64,000 bases of DNA from Phytophthora hibernalis (lineage: Eukaryota > Oomycota > Peronosporomycetes > Peronosporales > Peronosporaceae). This document shows positions 11,284 through 21,423 of the stretch, piece after piece. The first letter of the stretch is position 1. Every line of letters starts with the position of its first letter. The translations under genes and the position numbers were made by a program. The notes below the pieces were generated by a model. The model worked only from the letters and a program-made list of their open reading frames with translations. It made no database searches and had not been told where the DNA came from. The stretch spans positions 186,001 to 250,000 of the forward strand of contig JAAKBF010000235.1 in the NCBI GenBank assembly GCA_012656075.1, in the 5' to 3' direction.

Positions 11284-13990
11284 CCACGACGGCATCACTG
11301 ACGGATCTCATGGATACACTTTCGCTGGAGGATGGGTATGGAGGAACGCCGTTACAGCGGGTCAGACATGCCATCTCGGACTGCATTCGAAGCAGGACGA
11401 AGTCCAGGCAGCAGCGGCTTTTTCAAGCAAGGACTCACAGCACCGGCAAAACCTCGAAACATTTCTTTCGTAAGGTGAGCAACAAGTATGCAGATAATGT
11501 GGTCCATTGCTTAGACGGCCCAGATGGCCAACCCGATCGTGGCGTACATGATAAAGCAGACACTTTGCGGACGCCTGGGCGTCTTTTTTCAGCAAGACGC
11601 GTCGACGGAGGAGGACCGGCGCAGAGTACTGCAATGGCTAGGCCCCAAGGGGCAGCACAGTGCCCAACTTGCAGACCTGATGGCGCCCTTTACAGAGGCG
11701 GAAGTGACAGCAACGATTGGAACGTCCCATGCGGGGAATGCTTGCGGGCCAGACCGACTTGGAAATGACTGGTACGAGGATTTTGCGGAGCTGCTTATCC
11801 CCATCCTGACCATACTGTTCAATGGGTGGAATGAGGCAGGCCATTTCCCCTTCCTTTCTGGAAGCCGACATCTTCTGCTTGAAGAAACGTGGCGGTTCGA
11901 AGGACGCTCTCAATTTTCGCCCTCTTGCACTTTTGGATACCGACTATAAAATCCTGACGAGAGTCCTGGCTACTCGGACAAGTACGAGGCTACCATTTGT
12001 GATCCACCCGAACCAGAATGGATTTGTGCCTTATCGAACGATTCACGGCACTTTGGATCTATTTCACGCAGCTCAAGCGGTGGCGAGGACGAATGCTGAG
12101 TTTGCAAAGGCGTTGGCGCTCTTACTAGACTTTTGCAAAGCTTACGACTCGGTGGACAGAGACTTCTTGTACGCCGTACTGCTATGGCTGGGGTTGCCAG
12201 AAAATACGTGGCTGTCATGTGGGGTTTACATGACGGGACAAAAGTCCGCACGGGTACAGGTCAAGATGGATTCAGGTCGCGAGCGGGATAAGACAGGGCT
12301 GCCCGCTTGCCCCATTGCTATTCATACTGGTCCTAGAGGCGCTGTAGACGAGTCAATCAAGCGCGTAATCTGTCTGGCATAGTGCTTCGCAGTACAGTGG
12401 GAACACTACGTCTTAAGGTCGCCGGGTACGCCGACGACACGGCGTGCTATGCTCGCTCTACGGGTGAAGTGTCGATCATCATGGGAATCACGAGAGTTTG
12501 TGCGTTGGCGTCAGGGTTGAGATTGAACGAGGGCAAGACCATGCTTATAGCGCTCAACCCAGAGCTGGCAGCGCAGAGACTTTCATTACCTGCCCCAATT
12601 CAATTGCAACCTGCTCAGGAGTTGGGCAGATATCTTGGACTTCAAGTTGGTAGTAATCCTGATGTGAACTACACGTGGCAATTGGCGCGATCGCAACTAG
12701 TGGCGAGACTGGCATTGGCTGCCCAAAAACTAATACGGCTGATCAACGAAGTCTACTTGCAGCTTCTATCATTCTGCCGAAGCTCCAGTACATTGGGAGC
12801 CACCAGTGGCCAACTACTGCCGTTGTCAAGGATTCTCAGCGGATGATCAAGAATTACATTTGGCATGCTCGGTTCACGACTGAGAAGCTGGACGGCAGGG
12901 CGTGGCTGTCGGAACAGGTCGCATTTTTGCCTCGAGCACAAGGTGGCATTGCAGTACCGGATCTGCGAGTCGAGCAGCTGGCGCTGACTGCAGTGACGGT
13001 CAACCAGTGGGCAGTGGATTCCACGCCAGAGCGGTTAATTGTTGGAGACGTCTTGGCTGCCCCTATGGAAGCTGAAGTTGCTCCACCACTGTATGTCACT
13101 CCACGTCAGACCCCGCCTCCAGACAGAGGTTCACGTCTCCGGTCTTCGATTTGGGCGGCAGGATTGGACGTGTGCAAGACGCATGGTGGCGAGACCATGC
13201 TACCGAGCAAATCGGCTATGGTGTCGGCACTGCATTGTCTATCTTACTTCACTGGTCCGGTGGAATTGATCTGGGTGGGACGGAGACTTTTGTGGGTACG
13301 GCTACACTTAGAGGCACGCTGTGTAATCGGTACATGCAAGAGGAGGCGAGTGCACACGGAATCTTCTGTTCGGAATGGTTACCATACGCGGTATTGTCAC
13401 AACTACGACTGTCCTCGGAACACGGGGCTCTGGTCAAGATCAACTCAAGATTTAGATTGATAAATTCAATTGGTGCAAAACTCAAGGACATCATCCACTG
13501 GCGGTGGACGCTGATGGGCAACATGGTGGTGACGGCACTTGGGGTGCACATCTCCAAAGGAACACGAAGCCAGATTGGCTACCTTATGAAGCTGATGGTA
13601 CTCAATTACCCTCAACTTCTACACCCAGGCGATCACCACGGCACGGTGCGATACGGACTCAAGGAGGAGAGGCAGCTCATCACTACAAGGCGACTCACTC
13701 CAGAACTACAATTACTCCAGATGGAGACTGGAGGTAACCAGCTGATCGGAGGCTCGGTGGTCCCCACGCATAAGGAGCAGGTGCGAGGTATGCAAACGGC
13801 CGTGTGCACGACGGGGACAGTGCAGTGGGTGCACCCACATCCACGTATAGCTCGGTATGTGTGCTTATGGGTTGGACATCGGAGGTGGAACGCTACCAAG
13901 AAGAGTTACAAAAAGCGCTGGCGAAGAAGGCCTATCAGACAGGCCTCGACACTAGAGATGTCAATACGAACAAATGGCACGACTTGAGCA
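11284..13990 (+). pseudogene. LINE ORF2, reverse transcriptase part
   Basis: This is a non-LTR reverse transcriptase. Leading blocks include KTSKHFFRKVSNKYAD and AFFQQDASTEEDR-type sequence (11440-11630). Fingers and palm follow: FCLKKRGGSKDALNFRPLAL, NQNGFVPYRTIHGTLDLF and LLLDFCKAYDSVDR (11870-12160), then the catalytic KVAGYADDTACYARS (about 12415-12460) and GLRLNEGKTM. The C-terminal LINE block IKNYIWHARFTTEKLDGRAW and GGIAVPDLRVEQLA lies at 12840-12990. Frame changes occur near 11640, 11870, 12380, 12690 and 13200. The endonuclease is missing, so the copy is 5'-truncated at repeat R. The ORF is interrupted near 13990 by a hAT element and resumes near 17740. Confidence 0.85.
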
Positions 13991-14200
13991 CGGAGGCAGC
14001 AAAGGGACTCGATCGGGTCGGATGTAGTGCTGGTTGGGAACACCACTCGTTCAGAACGTTCGCGTTGTTCCTCCTGTACGTCTTGTTCTGAGTTTGTTCT
14101 CGTTGTTCATATTCAATTAAGTACGTTGTTCGTCTTCCATTAGGTACGAAATTGAGGTCAGCTCCGATGCGGAATCAAAAGGAAACTTGGCGAGCTGAGC

Positions 14201-14692
14201 GTGAGCATGCTCATGCCGCGCTTCACGCCGACTTCTGCCCTTCGTACACCGGGACTACGGCCTGGGTTACCAGACAGAGCTCTTCCGAGATGTCCGCCTC
14301 CTCAATCTTCACAAAGACGTAGGTCCTTGAATTTCTTCGGCAGATCGCCGGGAGTGCGATATACTCCATATCCACAGCAGCGGGGTCTTGCGGATCGTCG
14401 AGGGTGGGAGGGATGTGAAGAAAAATTCCCCTCGGGAGATATGGCCAAGAAGACACAACAGAGACGCCAACAAAACAGTCCACCATCAGAAGTCTTTCAC
14501 GACTACAGCATTTTTCAAGACAACACGCTTCAAGGCACCAGCTTTGACCAGGACAGTAATCAAGAAACAAGTGCTCAGCATGGAGATGTACAAGGGGACA
14601 GTGCTCCATCAGTGGTTGGACGGCCCGGAATGAAACCTGGTCCGATTTGGCAACACTACAAGAAACGGGACAATAAACTCACGGACAAGTAG
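14201..14692 (+). pseudogene. BED-finger-like N-terminus of the hAT transposase
   Basis: The open frame of 163 codons ends in VGRPGMKPGPIWQHYKKRD, which fits the start of a BED zinc finger in oomycete hAT proteins (GRP...W.HY). A stop follows before the cysteines and histidine could be read. The earlier part is low-complexity and probably not conserved protein. It is likely the first exon or domain of the transposase whose core begins about 1 kb downstream. Confidence 0.45.
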
Positions 14693-15004
14693 AGTGCCGG
14701 GGCTGTCATCTCATTATTGGCAGCGGATTTCCCAAGCGGAATATGATACAGTAAGCAATCGCTCTTTCTCCTGCAGTGATTCCGTGTTAATGCTCACTCG
14801 TCGATCGTCTGGTGTCGACGTCTAGTCACCGCCAGTCCTGTCCTTGACCAAGAACGGTGTCCGGTGGCTGCAACTACCGACGCCCTAGATATGCATCTAA
14901 TCTAGCCTACACACGTATGACGCACGGCAGTTACGATCCTTGGTTTCCACGATGCAGTGGACGTAGCCCCGAGATCTCTGCCAAATCGCTCAGTGCAGGA
15001 GCCG

Positions 15005-15130
15005 GGACTTGATACCGGGGCTAAGTAATGCATGGACTTGATACCGGGAGTATGCTATACCTCTCTTAGGCTTCCCTACACTGATTCTGGGGACTTGATA
15101 CCAACGCCTCCACGGGACTGCTGATACCCG
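15005..15130. repeat. Short GACTTGATACC repeats
   Basis: GACTTGATACC occurs at about 15007, 15034 and 15093, with a degenerate copy near 15119. On the minus strand the unit reads GGTATCAAGTC, resembling LTR-element primer-binding sites complementary to initiator tRNA-Met, so this could be a scrap of an LTR leader. That reading is inference. Confidence 0.4.
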
Positions 15131-15549
15131 TATCTCTGCACACTCAGGGGCGTCCACCAAACGCTCCACGCACTTGCACTGACACTTCCTCGCTGCTGAC
15201 TAGCAGCCGTAGTTGTATTAGTTGTCTTAGCCGTACGAGTCAATACCGACGCGCTGCTGCGCTCTTGGGCACTTGTCAATTTAAACGCCAATCTAAAAGT
15301 GAGAGATATTCTCATCATGCACTTGTGCAGCGACCCTCTGCAGCGCCTCCTTCATTCAGCAACTGCGAGAAGATCGCAGCCTGCAACAACCTTGGATCTG
15401 CTTGCTTGCTGGGTACAGGTTGCTCCATAGGGGTGCGAAGAATCTCGCGGCCCCTGGTGTACGCCCATTCGTGCGGATGTGCTGCACACCGTCCTGCTTG
15501 CCGTCCACTGTCTTCGCTCGCCATCCTTCGCTGTCCTTGCCTCGCTGTC

Positions 15550-15660
15550 CTCGCTGCTGTATTTCGCTCCGTTGTCTCCACTGCTGTCCTTCGCTCCGTG
15601 GTCCTCGCTGCTGTCCTTCGCTCCGCTGTTCATCACTGCTGTCCTTCGCTCTGCTCACAT
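15550..15660. repeat. Minisatellite, about 27-30 bp unit, four copies
   Basis: Units start TGCTGT(C/A)TTTCGCTCCG or close variants (TGCTGTCCTTCGCTCCG) and follow one another at roughly 27-30 bp spacing from about 15555 to 15655. All six frames stay open across it, which explains several spurious ORFs. No function is inferred. Confidence 0.65.
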
Positions 15661-15719
15661 ACGGTGGTGTGGTTCATCGACTGGTAGGAGGAGGGCACGC
15701 CAAGAATATTCATCTTCTT

Positions 15720-17609
15720 ACTATACCTCATGCCCTCAACAGCTCGGGAATCTCACTCGTGGACAAACGTTTCCTACGGAGGCACTATGATATTCCTGCT
15801 GGAGTAACCACTACTGCGCCTCAACCGCAGTCAACTGGTAATGATGTTGTACCCTCATTGCGCGCACAAGCTTCCACAGGAGCCAAAATTCCACCCTACC
15901 CCTGAGCCAGGACGAATTTGAGTTGATGCTGGCGCGAGTGTGGGTCATTTGTGCGTTGCCTTTCGTCCTGATTGAAGCACCAATTGTGCGCCTGTTGTTC
16001 TTCCGGTTGTCTCCCCATTTAAAACTGACGTCAAGGGCCAAGCTTTCCGGCCCTCTGTTGGTTCTAGTACGTGACGAAATCCAAGCCAAGGACATCGCGA
16101 CTATCAGAAAAACAGGCGTAGTGACACTCGTGACTGACGCTTATACTGACGTCAATAAGTCGAGCATCATCAATTTCATGGTTACTGGTCCAGGAATGAA
16201 ATCATTCTTCTGGTCGTCGCTGCATACGGGAACTGCGCAGCACTCAGCGGTATATTAAGCTAAATAACTGGAACGGATGATTAATGAAATTCAGACGAAG
16301 ACGGAAGCAATGGTGACAGCAGTATTGACCGATAATGCCAGTAATATGTCTGGGACATGGGCTATATTTGAGGACAAGCTCTCTGTGATCGGTGGTGGTT
16401 GTGCTGCTCACGTTCTCAACCTCGTGATGGAGGAGATATCCCCTTCGTCACTGACGTGAAGGACATAGCGTACAAAATCGCCCGAATGGTTCGCGATCAT
16501 CATGGGCTTCTGGAGCAGTTCAGAACTTTGCAAGAGACCATGATTCCGAATGGAGGGGCGTCAATAAGAAGTCGCCGTGCTTTAGCAATTCCTGTACCCC
16601 CCCGATGGTATTCCCTGCACTCCTGCATTAAGAGCGTGCTGACAAACCACAACGTGCTGGACGACCTCTTCCGTGCCCTACGTCACAACATCCTGCGGGG
16701 TCGTTACGACACAGTTGAGGTGGAAGTTCACATTGGGTCCGACGAATTCTGGAAAAGCTCAAATACGTAGTGGCCCTGGTTGAACCAATAATCGAGGCAT
16801 TGGGGGTGCTAGAATCTGACGAAGCAGAACCTTCTCGAGTTTATGAGCAATTCAGACGGCTACTTGAAGGATATTCTACTGCACCACTTAGCCCGCTGGC
16901 TGACGGACAATTTCATCAAAGCTTTGGTAAGCCCACCTCTGAATCCGCTGAAGGGCTGCGCAATCGTGGTAGAAGGCAACACCAGCATGATGAAGTTTCG
17001 TCCGCCACGAGGTATCGTGTTCGTGCGAAGTTCAGAGCTGTGATCAAAAAGTGATGGGATTACTGTCACACGAATGGAATGGGGATAGCCTTCCTCTTGG
17101 ATCCAAACACTGACTCTTCTCAATTTGTTGGTACGGATGCGTCAAAGTCCATTAAAGAATTGTGATTACGCCGGAAAAACAAGATGCTGGAGCGACTGAA
17201 CGTTACGCGTGTCGAGTTCAACAAACACCTCTACGATTTTGCTACGGAAAAGAAGCGCTGGAGCGATGAAGAAAAAGAGGAGTGCGCAGGGGCTAGACCG
17301 CGAAGCTGGTGGAAAGTCAATACGAACAAGAACGATATGTATCGAGTGGTCTCGCATCTTGCGGATATTGTATTCTCTATTCCGACATCGTCGGCAGCAA
17401 GCGAGAGGGCGTGAAGTATCATGGACTTCATTCATTCGAAGAAAAGATACTGTCTTAAAGCGGTTAAGGTCGACATGCTCACTTCCAGTTATATCAACGG
17501 TGGTATTCTCTATGACGACAAAATCGACCTCGCGCGAGTGCAGATGTATCCCGAGTCAGACGTGGTGGATATTGAAGTTATCCAGCCCCAAGCCGTGCTG
17601 CAGCTTTGA
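15720..17609 (+). pseudogene. hAT transposase core (DUF659-type plus dimerisation domain)
   Basis: Blocks in order are: VTLVTDAYTDVNKSSIINFM, AVLTDNASNMSGTW, GGCAAHVLNLVMEEI (15923-16440), then after a frameshift PPRWYSLHSCIKSVL (about 16600). The C-terminal hAT dimerisation block follows: SHLADIVFSIPTSSAASERA, then after a stop SIMDFIHSKKR and VDMLTSSYINGGILYDD (17340-17510). At least five frame breaks or stops occur (about 16257, 16455, 16770, 16920, 17413), so it is an old inactive copy. The domain order matches plant- and oomycete-type hAT transposases. Confidence 0.82.
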
Positions 17610-17740
17610 TAGCAGTCTCGTTCAACCTCGTAGCTAGCGAGGGCACTCATGAGATTTTGAATTAAAGGTATGCAATGATTATTTGTGTTGTCTATGATTT
17701 CACTGAGCGGGCAAAATAACAGGAACAGTTTCAGAAAGTG

Positions 17741-19080
17741 TTCGCATCCTGCACTAGTCGCATGGTCTCAAACACGGCGCATAGTGGGCCTTAATCCTTG
17801 GGGTGAACAACTCCTACTGAGGATTAAACACCATGCTCTATCGGGCTATAATCCTGTGTCGGCCGGTCTCGATTGCCCGCATTCAGCTTGTATCAGGAGG
17901 GGCCCAGTGGATTTGGACCATATTTTCTGGGAGTGCCCAGCGGCGCATACTCTTCGCGAGGTCCTGATTACAAGAAGGAGATCAGCAGGGCTACAGTTGG
18001 CAAATGTGGAGGAAGCGGTTTTCGCGCTTACACTCTCAGAATTACCAAGAGGCGTAACCTCTGCCACGGGACAGATTCTGGCGGACGCCACAAATGAGGA
18101 CATCGAAGTCATCGGGGACTCGATAGAGCGCATCACAGGCAGATGCTGGCGGATTGGAGCGGCACATTACCTGCTGGAGGTGTGGAGATGGCGAGTGGCA
18201 CATTTCCAACAACTCAGCGATACGTTGGAAGCACATCACGTTGCGGGCCTAGCTACACGCATCAGGCAGGGTCATGCAGAGGTCGTTCAGGACTTACCAT
18301 GACAGATAGACCCAACGCTGAGGAAGAAACTGGGACAAACAATTTGGGGGACCCTGGGAGCCCATTGGTCAGAGGCTGCAACGCTTACGCCCACCACGGA
18401 CACCTGGCTTCTCGTTTACTTCGCTGGAGGAGCGCAAGGAACGGAGGGGATTGGAAGCAGCGGCGCTATGGTGGTACAAGTTTCAAAAGCCACACTGCGA
18501 TGCAGGGTCCTGTACCTGAACGGTACCAGGCACTCAGGCATCAGCATGCTTCCCAGCATGCGACGCATCTGGGGCTTATCAGAGGACTCAGGACTTGCAA
18601 ACGACATGGCTGGAACCATGTTTACGTGATCGGCGATAGCGTGCTAGCTATCCGACAATACTCCACCAGGACTCCTCCCAAGGCTAAGCGGCTGAAGGCG
18701 AACTTCTGGAAGGCAAGGCGGCTGGCGGACGCGGTTGGGGTGCTAGGATGGACGGCGATGTCCAGAGAACAGACCAGGACGGTCCACGAAGTGGCGCAGA
18801 TAGCTCACACTACTCACACTACGGTGGACTGGGAACTGCAGGCGGACCGGCTGGCTGGGGCAAAATGGGCGGCGGTCATTGGCAAAGCAGCTGAGGACGT
18901 GGAACAATGGCTATCGTTAGCCACAACAAGGGGGCCCTCAGGACTCGAAGTGGAGACAGTGTAACACAATGGGGAGGCGGGCGCTCCTGACGCGAGGCGT
19001 TGAATGCGACCGCAAGGCTGGAGAGGACACTACTGGCTTTCATCGGGACGGGCATTAGGTGTCATTAGCATAGCTTAACA
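17741..19080 (+). pseudogene. LINE ORF2, zinc knuckle and RNase H part
   Basis: This is the 3' continuation of the LINE. A zf-RVT-like knuckle reads CPHSACIRRGPVDLDHIFWECPA (about 17870-17945). After a frame change at about 18300, an RNase H-like domain follows, with FAGGAQGTEGIGSSGAM (about 18415) and VYVIGDSVLAIRQY (about 18620-18655), and a late ADRLAGAKWA block. The first catalytic aspartate (expected in a Y-x-D-G-G pattern) appears as alanine. The ORF ends at about 18964. A probable 3' UTR runs to about 19080, where sequence homologous to the flank of the downstream secreted-protein gene begins. Confidence 0.78.
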
Positions 19081-19412
19081 GACATTAATGTACCTCACTT
19101 GAAAATCAAAAACTACTCAGAAATCTCATTCAGAATGAATGTTGACATATAAGGTGTGGCCTCTATTCGATGAAATTCGCTCTTCAGTGAGGTACATTCG
19201 TATCATTATTGTTTGCTAACGACGTCCTTTGTCTGTTCTAGCTGACGTTTCCACCACAGCCCAAGCTTTGCTTCCGGATACCGAGCCGGCGGCCTCATTG
19301 GCACGCGGTCACAATAGCCTCACTTTAGGAGAAGGTATGGCATAAGAGTAACCACACCAAAAACGGCCACGCCAATAATAAGCAAAGCAAGAACATCGTG
19401 TGCAGTAGGCCC

Positions 19413-19757
19413 TCATTTCTTGCCGCTCGTCAGGGCCTGCTCAATCTTTTTGAAGTTGGCTTCAGTTACGGGGGCCTTCTGAATAGCAGCGACCGCCTTC
19501 GGATTTTTCTGCAAACTCTTGAGGGTGTCGAGGATCTTTGGCTGACCCTTCAACTGGTCGAAATTCTTCATGAACGCAGCATCCTTCAGCAAACTGTTGA
19601 CCAGTTTGGGATCCTTCTTCAATGCACCAGCCTTGTTATTGAGCCGTCCACTCTTCTGGAAAAGTCCCTTGAGGTTGCTCAACCAGTTTGGGATCCTTCT
19701 TCAATGCACCAGCCTTGTTATTGAGCCGTCCACTCTTCTGGAAAAGTCCCTTGAGCA
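19413..19757 (-). pseudogene. Truncated paralogue of the secreted RxLR-like gene
   Basis: The frame 19682-19413 encodes about 89 residues closely matching the mature part of the gene at 20839-21357, including LKGLFQKSG, KKDPKLVNSL and KAPVTEANF. It lacks the signal peptide and the RxLR-like/EER region entirely. About 75 bases (19605-19680) are repeated in tandem at 19682-19757, and the copy then ends in a palindrome. The 3' flank (19100-19410) is also homologous to 20640-20940, so the two genes came from one duplication. Past the stop a hydrophobic stretch (VLALLIIGVAVFGVV) can be read, suggesting the family normally ends in a membrane segment. Confidence 0.8.
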
Positions 19758-19775
19758 ACCTCAAGGGACTTTTGC
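19741..19775. repeat. Palindrome at truncation point
   Basis: AAAAGTCCCTTGAG is followed after a few bases by its inverted form CTCAAGGGACTTTT. The palindrome sits exactly where homology to the intact paralogue stops, so it is probably a scar of the rearrangement rather than a terminator. Confidence 0.6.
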
Positions 19776-19874
19776 CCTTGATCCAATTTGACCCATGTCA
19801 AATTTGACCCGCCTGTTGACCCAAATAAATGTGTTGACCCATTTTGACCTTGACCGAATTTGACCCAAAAAATT
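19776..19874. repeat. TTTGACCC/TTGACC repeat cluster
   Basis: TTTGACC or TTGACC occurs about eight times within roughly 90 bases between the truncated gene and repeat R copy 2, for example ATTTGACCC, GTTGACCC and CTTGACCG. The spacing is irregular. It could be a simple-sequence expansion or a cluster of regulatory-type sites. The sequence does not decide. Confidence 0.55.
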
Positions 19875-20668
19875 GATATCGCTCAAAGCCATGGTAGGAG
19901 CGGACATCATCTGGACATGTGCGATGCACGTAGTCTTGGATCCAGTTGCGAGAGCTCGAAGTGCTCTTGAAAGATGCCCTGTTTCAATTTTCGGGTGAGG
20001 ATCTCCTACACGATGACAATGTAAAAATATAAGCGGCTCCAGCTTTGTGGACATCTCTCTGTAGCTTGAATGCACACCATTCTTATGTCACAAAGGTGAA
20101 ACGTGCGTCGAAGCACTCCAAAATTGAGTTCAAACTCGCTGCAGATTAACTTCGCCCGGATAAAAGGCGTCGACAATTTGGCAGTACGCGATGCCATCAG
20201 CGAGATGCACGATCTACATTTTCAGTATTTGCACAACTCACAGTTCCACCTGTCGCTCGATTCCTGGTCTGCACAACGGCAGAGTTGGCACTTTCGCCTT
20301 ATCGTCATGTAATCTATCTCGAAGGACACATTGCTCATGCAAGAAACTCTAAACGGTTAATACCTCTCAATTTCAGCTTCCAAAGACTCATCTCCGTTAA
20401 CACACAACAATGTGTGCATATCCTCGCTTCAGCAACGGACTGCTCTTACATTCTACGAAGTAATAACCATTCCTAATAACCATTCCTAAAAACCATTCCC
20501 GACTGGTGATAGGTAGCGATTTCTCCCAGTACCCTACTGTTTTGAGTTGTAGAGTGGCTGGAAGACACGACGATGTTAAACGCCACCGAAGCAAGCAGCA
20601 GAGCTACATGTAGTGTTATCCTTGTAAGGTACTTCAGTAGTACTACTGTAGTACTCAGGAATCTCAAA
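19875..20668 (+). repeat. Repeat R, copy 2
   Basis: This is the reverse-complement partner of 10483-11283, lacking about 190 internal bases. Coding-like blocks on the plus strand (AVRDAISEMHDLHFQYLHNS, SPYRHVIYLEGHIAHARNSK, SFQRLIS) are interrupted by stops. It lies between the truncated and intact secreted-protein genes. No known protein family is recognised. Confidence 0.75.
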
Positions 20669-20838
20669 CAGAATGAATGTTGACATACGAGATGTAGCCT
20701 TCCTTTGAGAAATTTCGTTCTTCAGTGAGATACGTTGCTGTCATTTAGGGTTTTCTAGCAATCATCCTTAAGCTTCGAGGAATGTTTAACTTTCTCTCCA
20801 CGGTCCAAGCTTTTGCCAACAACCTCATTGGCAGGTGT

Positions 20839-21357
20839 TTACAATAGCCTCAATTCGTGGCGAGGAATGTAGCAAGACCACCCACACCTAAAATGAGCAA
20901 GCCTCCAACGAGATAAAAAGAGCAGTAGGTTCATAATACCCTTGTTTTTGCCGCTCGTCACGGCCGCTTGCACCTTGTTGAAGTTGGCTTCAGTGACGGG
21001 AGCCTTCTGTATAACAGCGACCGCCTTAGGATTTTTCTGCAAACTCTTGACGGTGTCAAGAACCTTCGGTTGCTTCTTCAAATGCTCGAAATTTTTCATG
21101 AACCCAGAATTCTTCTGCAAACTGTTGACGAGTTTGGGATCCTTCTTCAATGGACCAGCCTTGTTAGCGAGTCCACCACTCTTCTGGAAAAGTCCCTTGA
21201 GCTTGCTGAATCCTGGAATGGAGACAGCTCTCTCTTCATTAGTTTGACTGCCTTTTAGACCGCGATGCTCGGTCTCTTTAACAGCGGTGTCAGCATGAGC
21301 AAGGGAGAAACCAACGAAAGTGGCCAGCAGTAACGCCAAGAAAAAGCTCAGCTTCAT
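20839..21357 (-). CDS. Secreted RxLR-like effector candidate
   Basis: The protein is 172 residues from the ATG at 21357. A longer in-frame extension upstream lacks an ATG, and this start puts a textbook signal peptide first (MKLSFFLALLLATFVGFSLA). RGLK at residues 32-35 resembles RxLR with the last arginine replaced, and EER follows at 41-43, the order and spacing of oomycete host-translocated effectors. The mature part is lysine-rich with short KLKGLFQKSG, KNPKAV and KAPVTEANF blocks and no known enzyme domain. After residue about 140 the frame changes character, while another frame reads a hydrophobic LVGGLLILGVGGLATF segment. By comparison with the paralogue, a late frameshift may have replaced a C-terminal membrane segment. 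An initiator match lies 51 bp upstream. Effector function is inferred from these features only. Confidence 0.75.
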   Translation of the reverse strand: MKLSFFLALLLATFVGFSLAHADTAVKETEHRGLKGSQTNEERAVSIPGFSKLKGLFQKSGGLANKAGPLKKDPKLVNSLQKNSGFMKNFEHLKKQPKVLDTVKSLQKNPKAVAVIQKAPVTEANFNKVQAAVTSGKNKGIMNLLLFLSRWRLAHFRCGWSCYIPRHELRLL

Positions 21358-21407
21358 GCTTTCTTGTGATGTAGCTGGAGATTTCTTCGTCACGTTTTGC
21401 TCGATCC

Positions 21408-21423
21408 GAATTGTGAACTGAGC
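21408..21423 (-). promoter_or_regulatory. Oomycete initiator (Inr) core promoter match
   Basis: The minus-strand sequence GCTCAGTTCACAATTC agrees at 14 of 16 positions with the published oomycete Inr consensus GCTCATTYYNCAWTTT. It lies 51 bp upstream of the start codon of the secreted-protein gene, the normal distance in these genomes. Confidence 0.7.

Larger units (their letters stand above)
13991..17740 (+). mobile_element. Degenerate BED/hAT element inserted in the LINE
   Basis: LINE reverse-transcriptase sequence stops before this interval, and LINE zinc-knuckle/RNase H sequence resumes after it on the same strand, so the intervening 3.7 kb is an insertion. It holds a BED-like N-terminus, low-complexity DNA and a hAT transposase core. 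The exact ends and the 8-bp target duplication could not be fixed by eye. Similar octamers ending GTTCGC lie near 14060 and 17745. Boundaries are approximate. Confidence 0.65.

Noticed and set aside
15352..15687. Several long ORFs in all frames rich in S, R, Q or L.
   Set aside because: They come from the 27-30 bp minisatellite at 15555-15660, which leaves all frames open; none has a protein motif.
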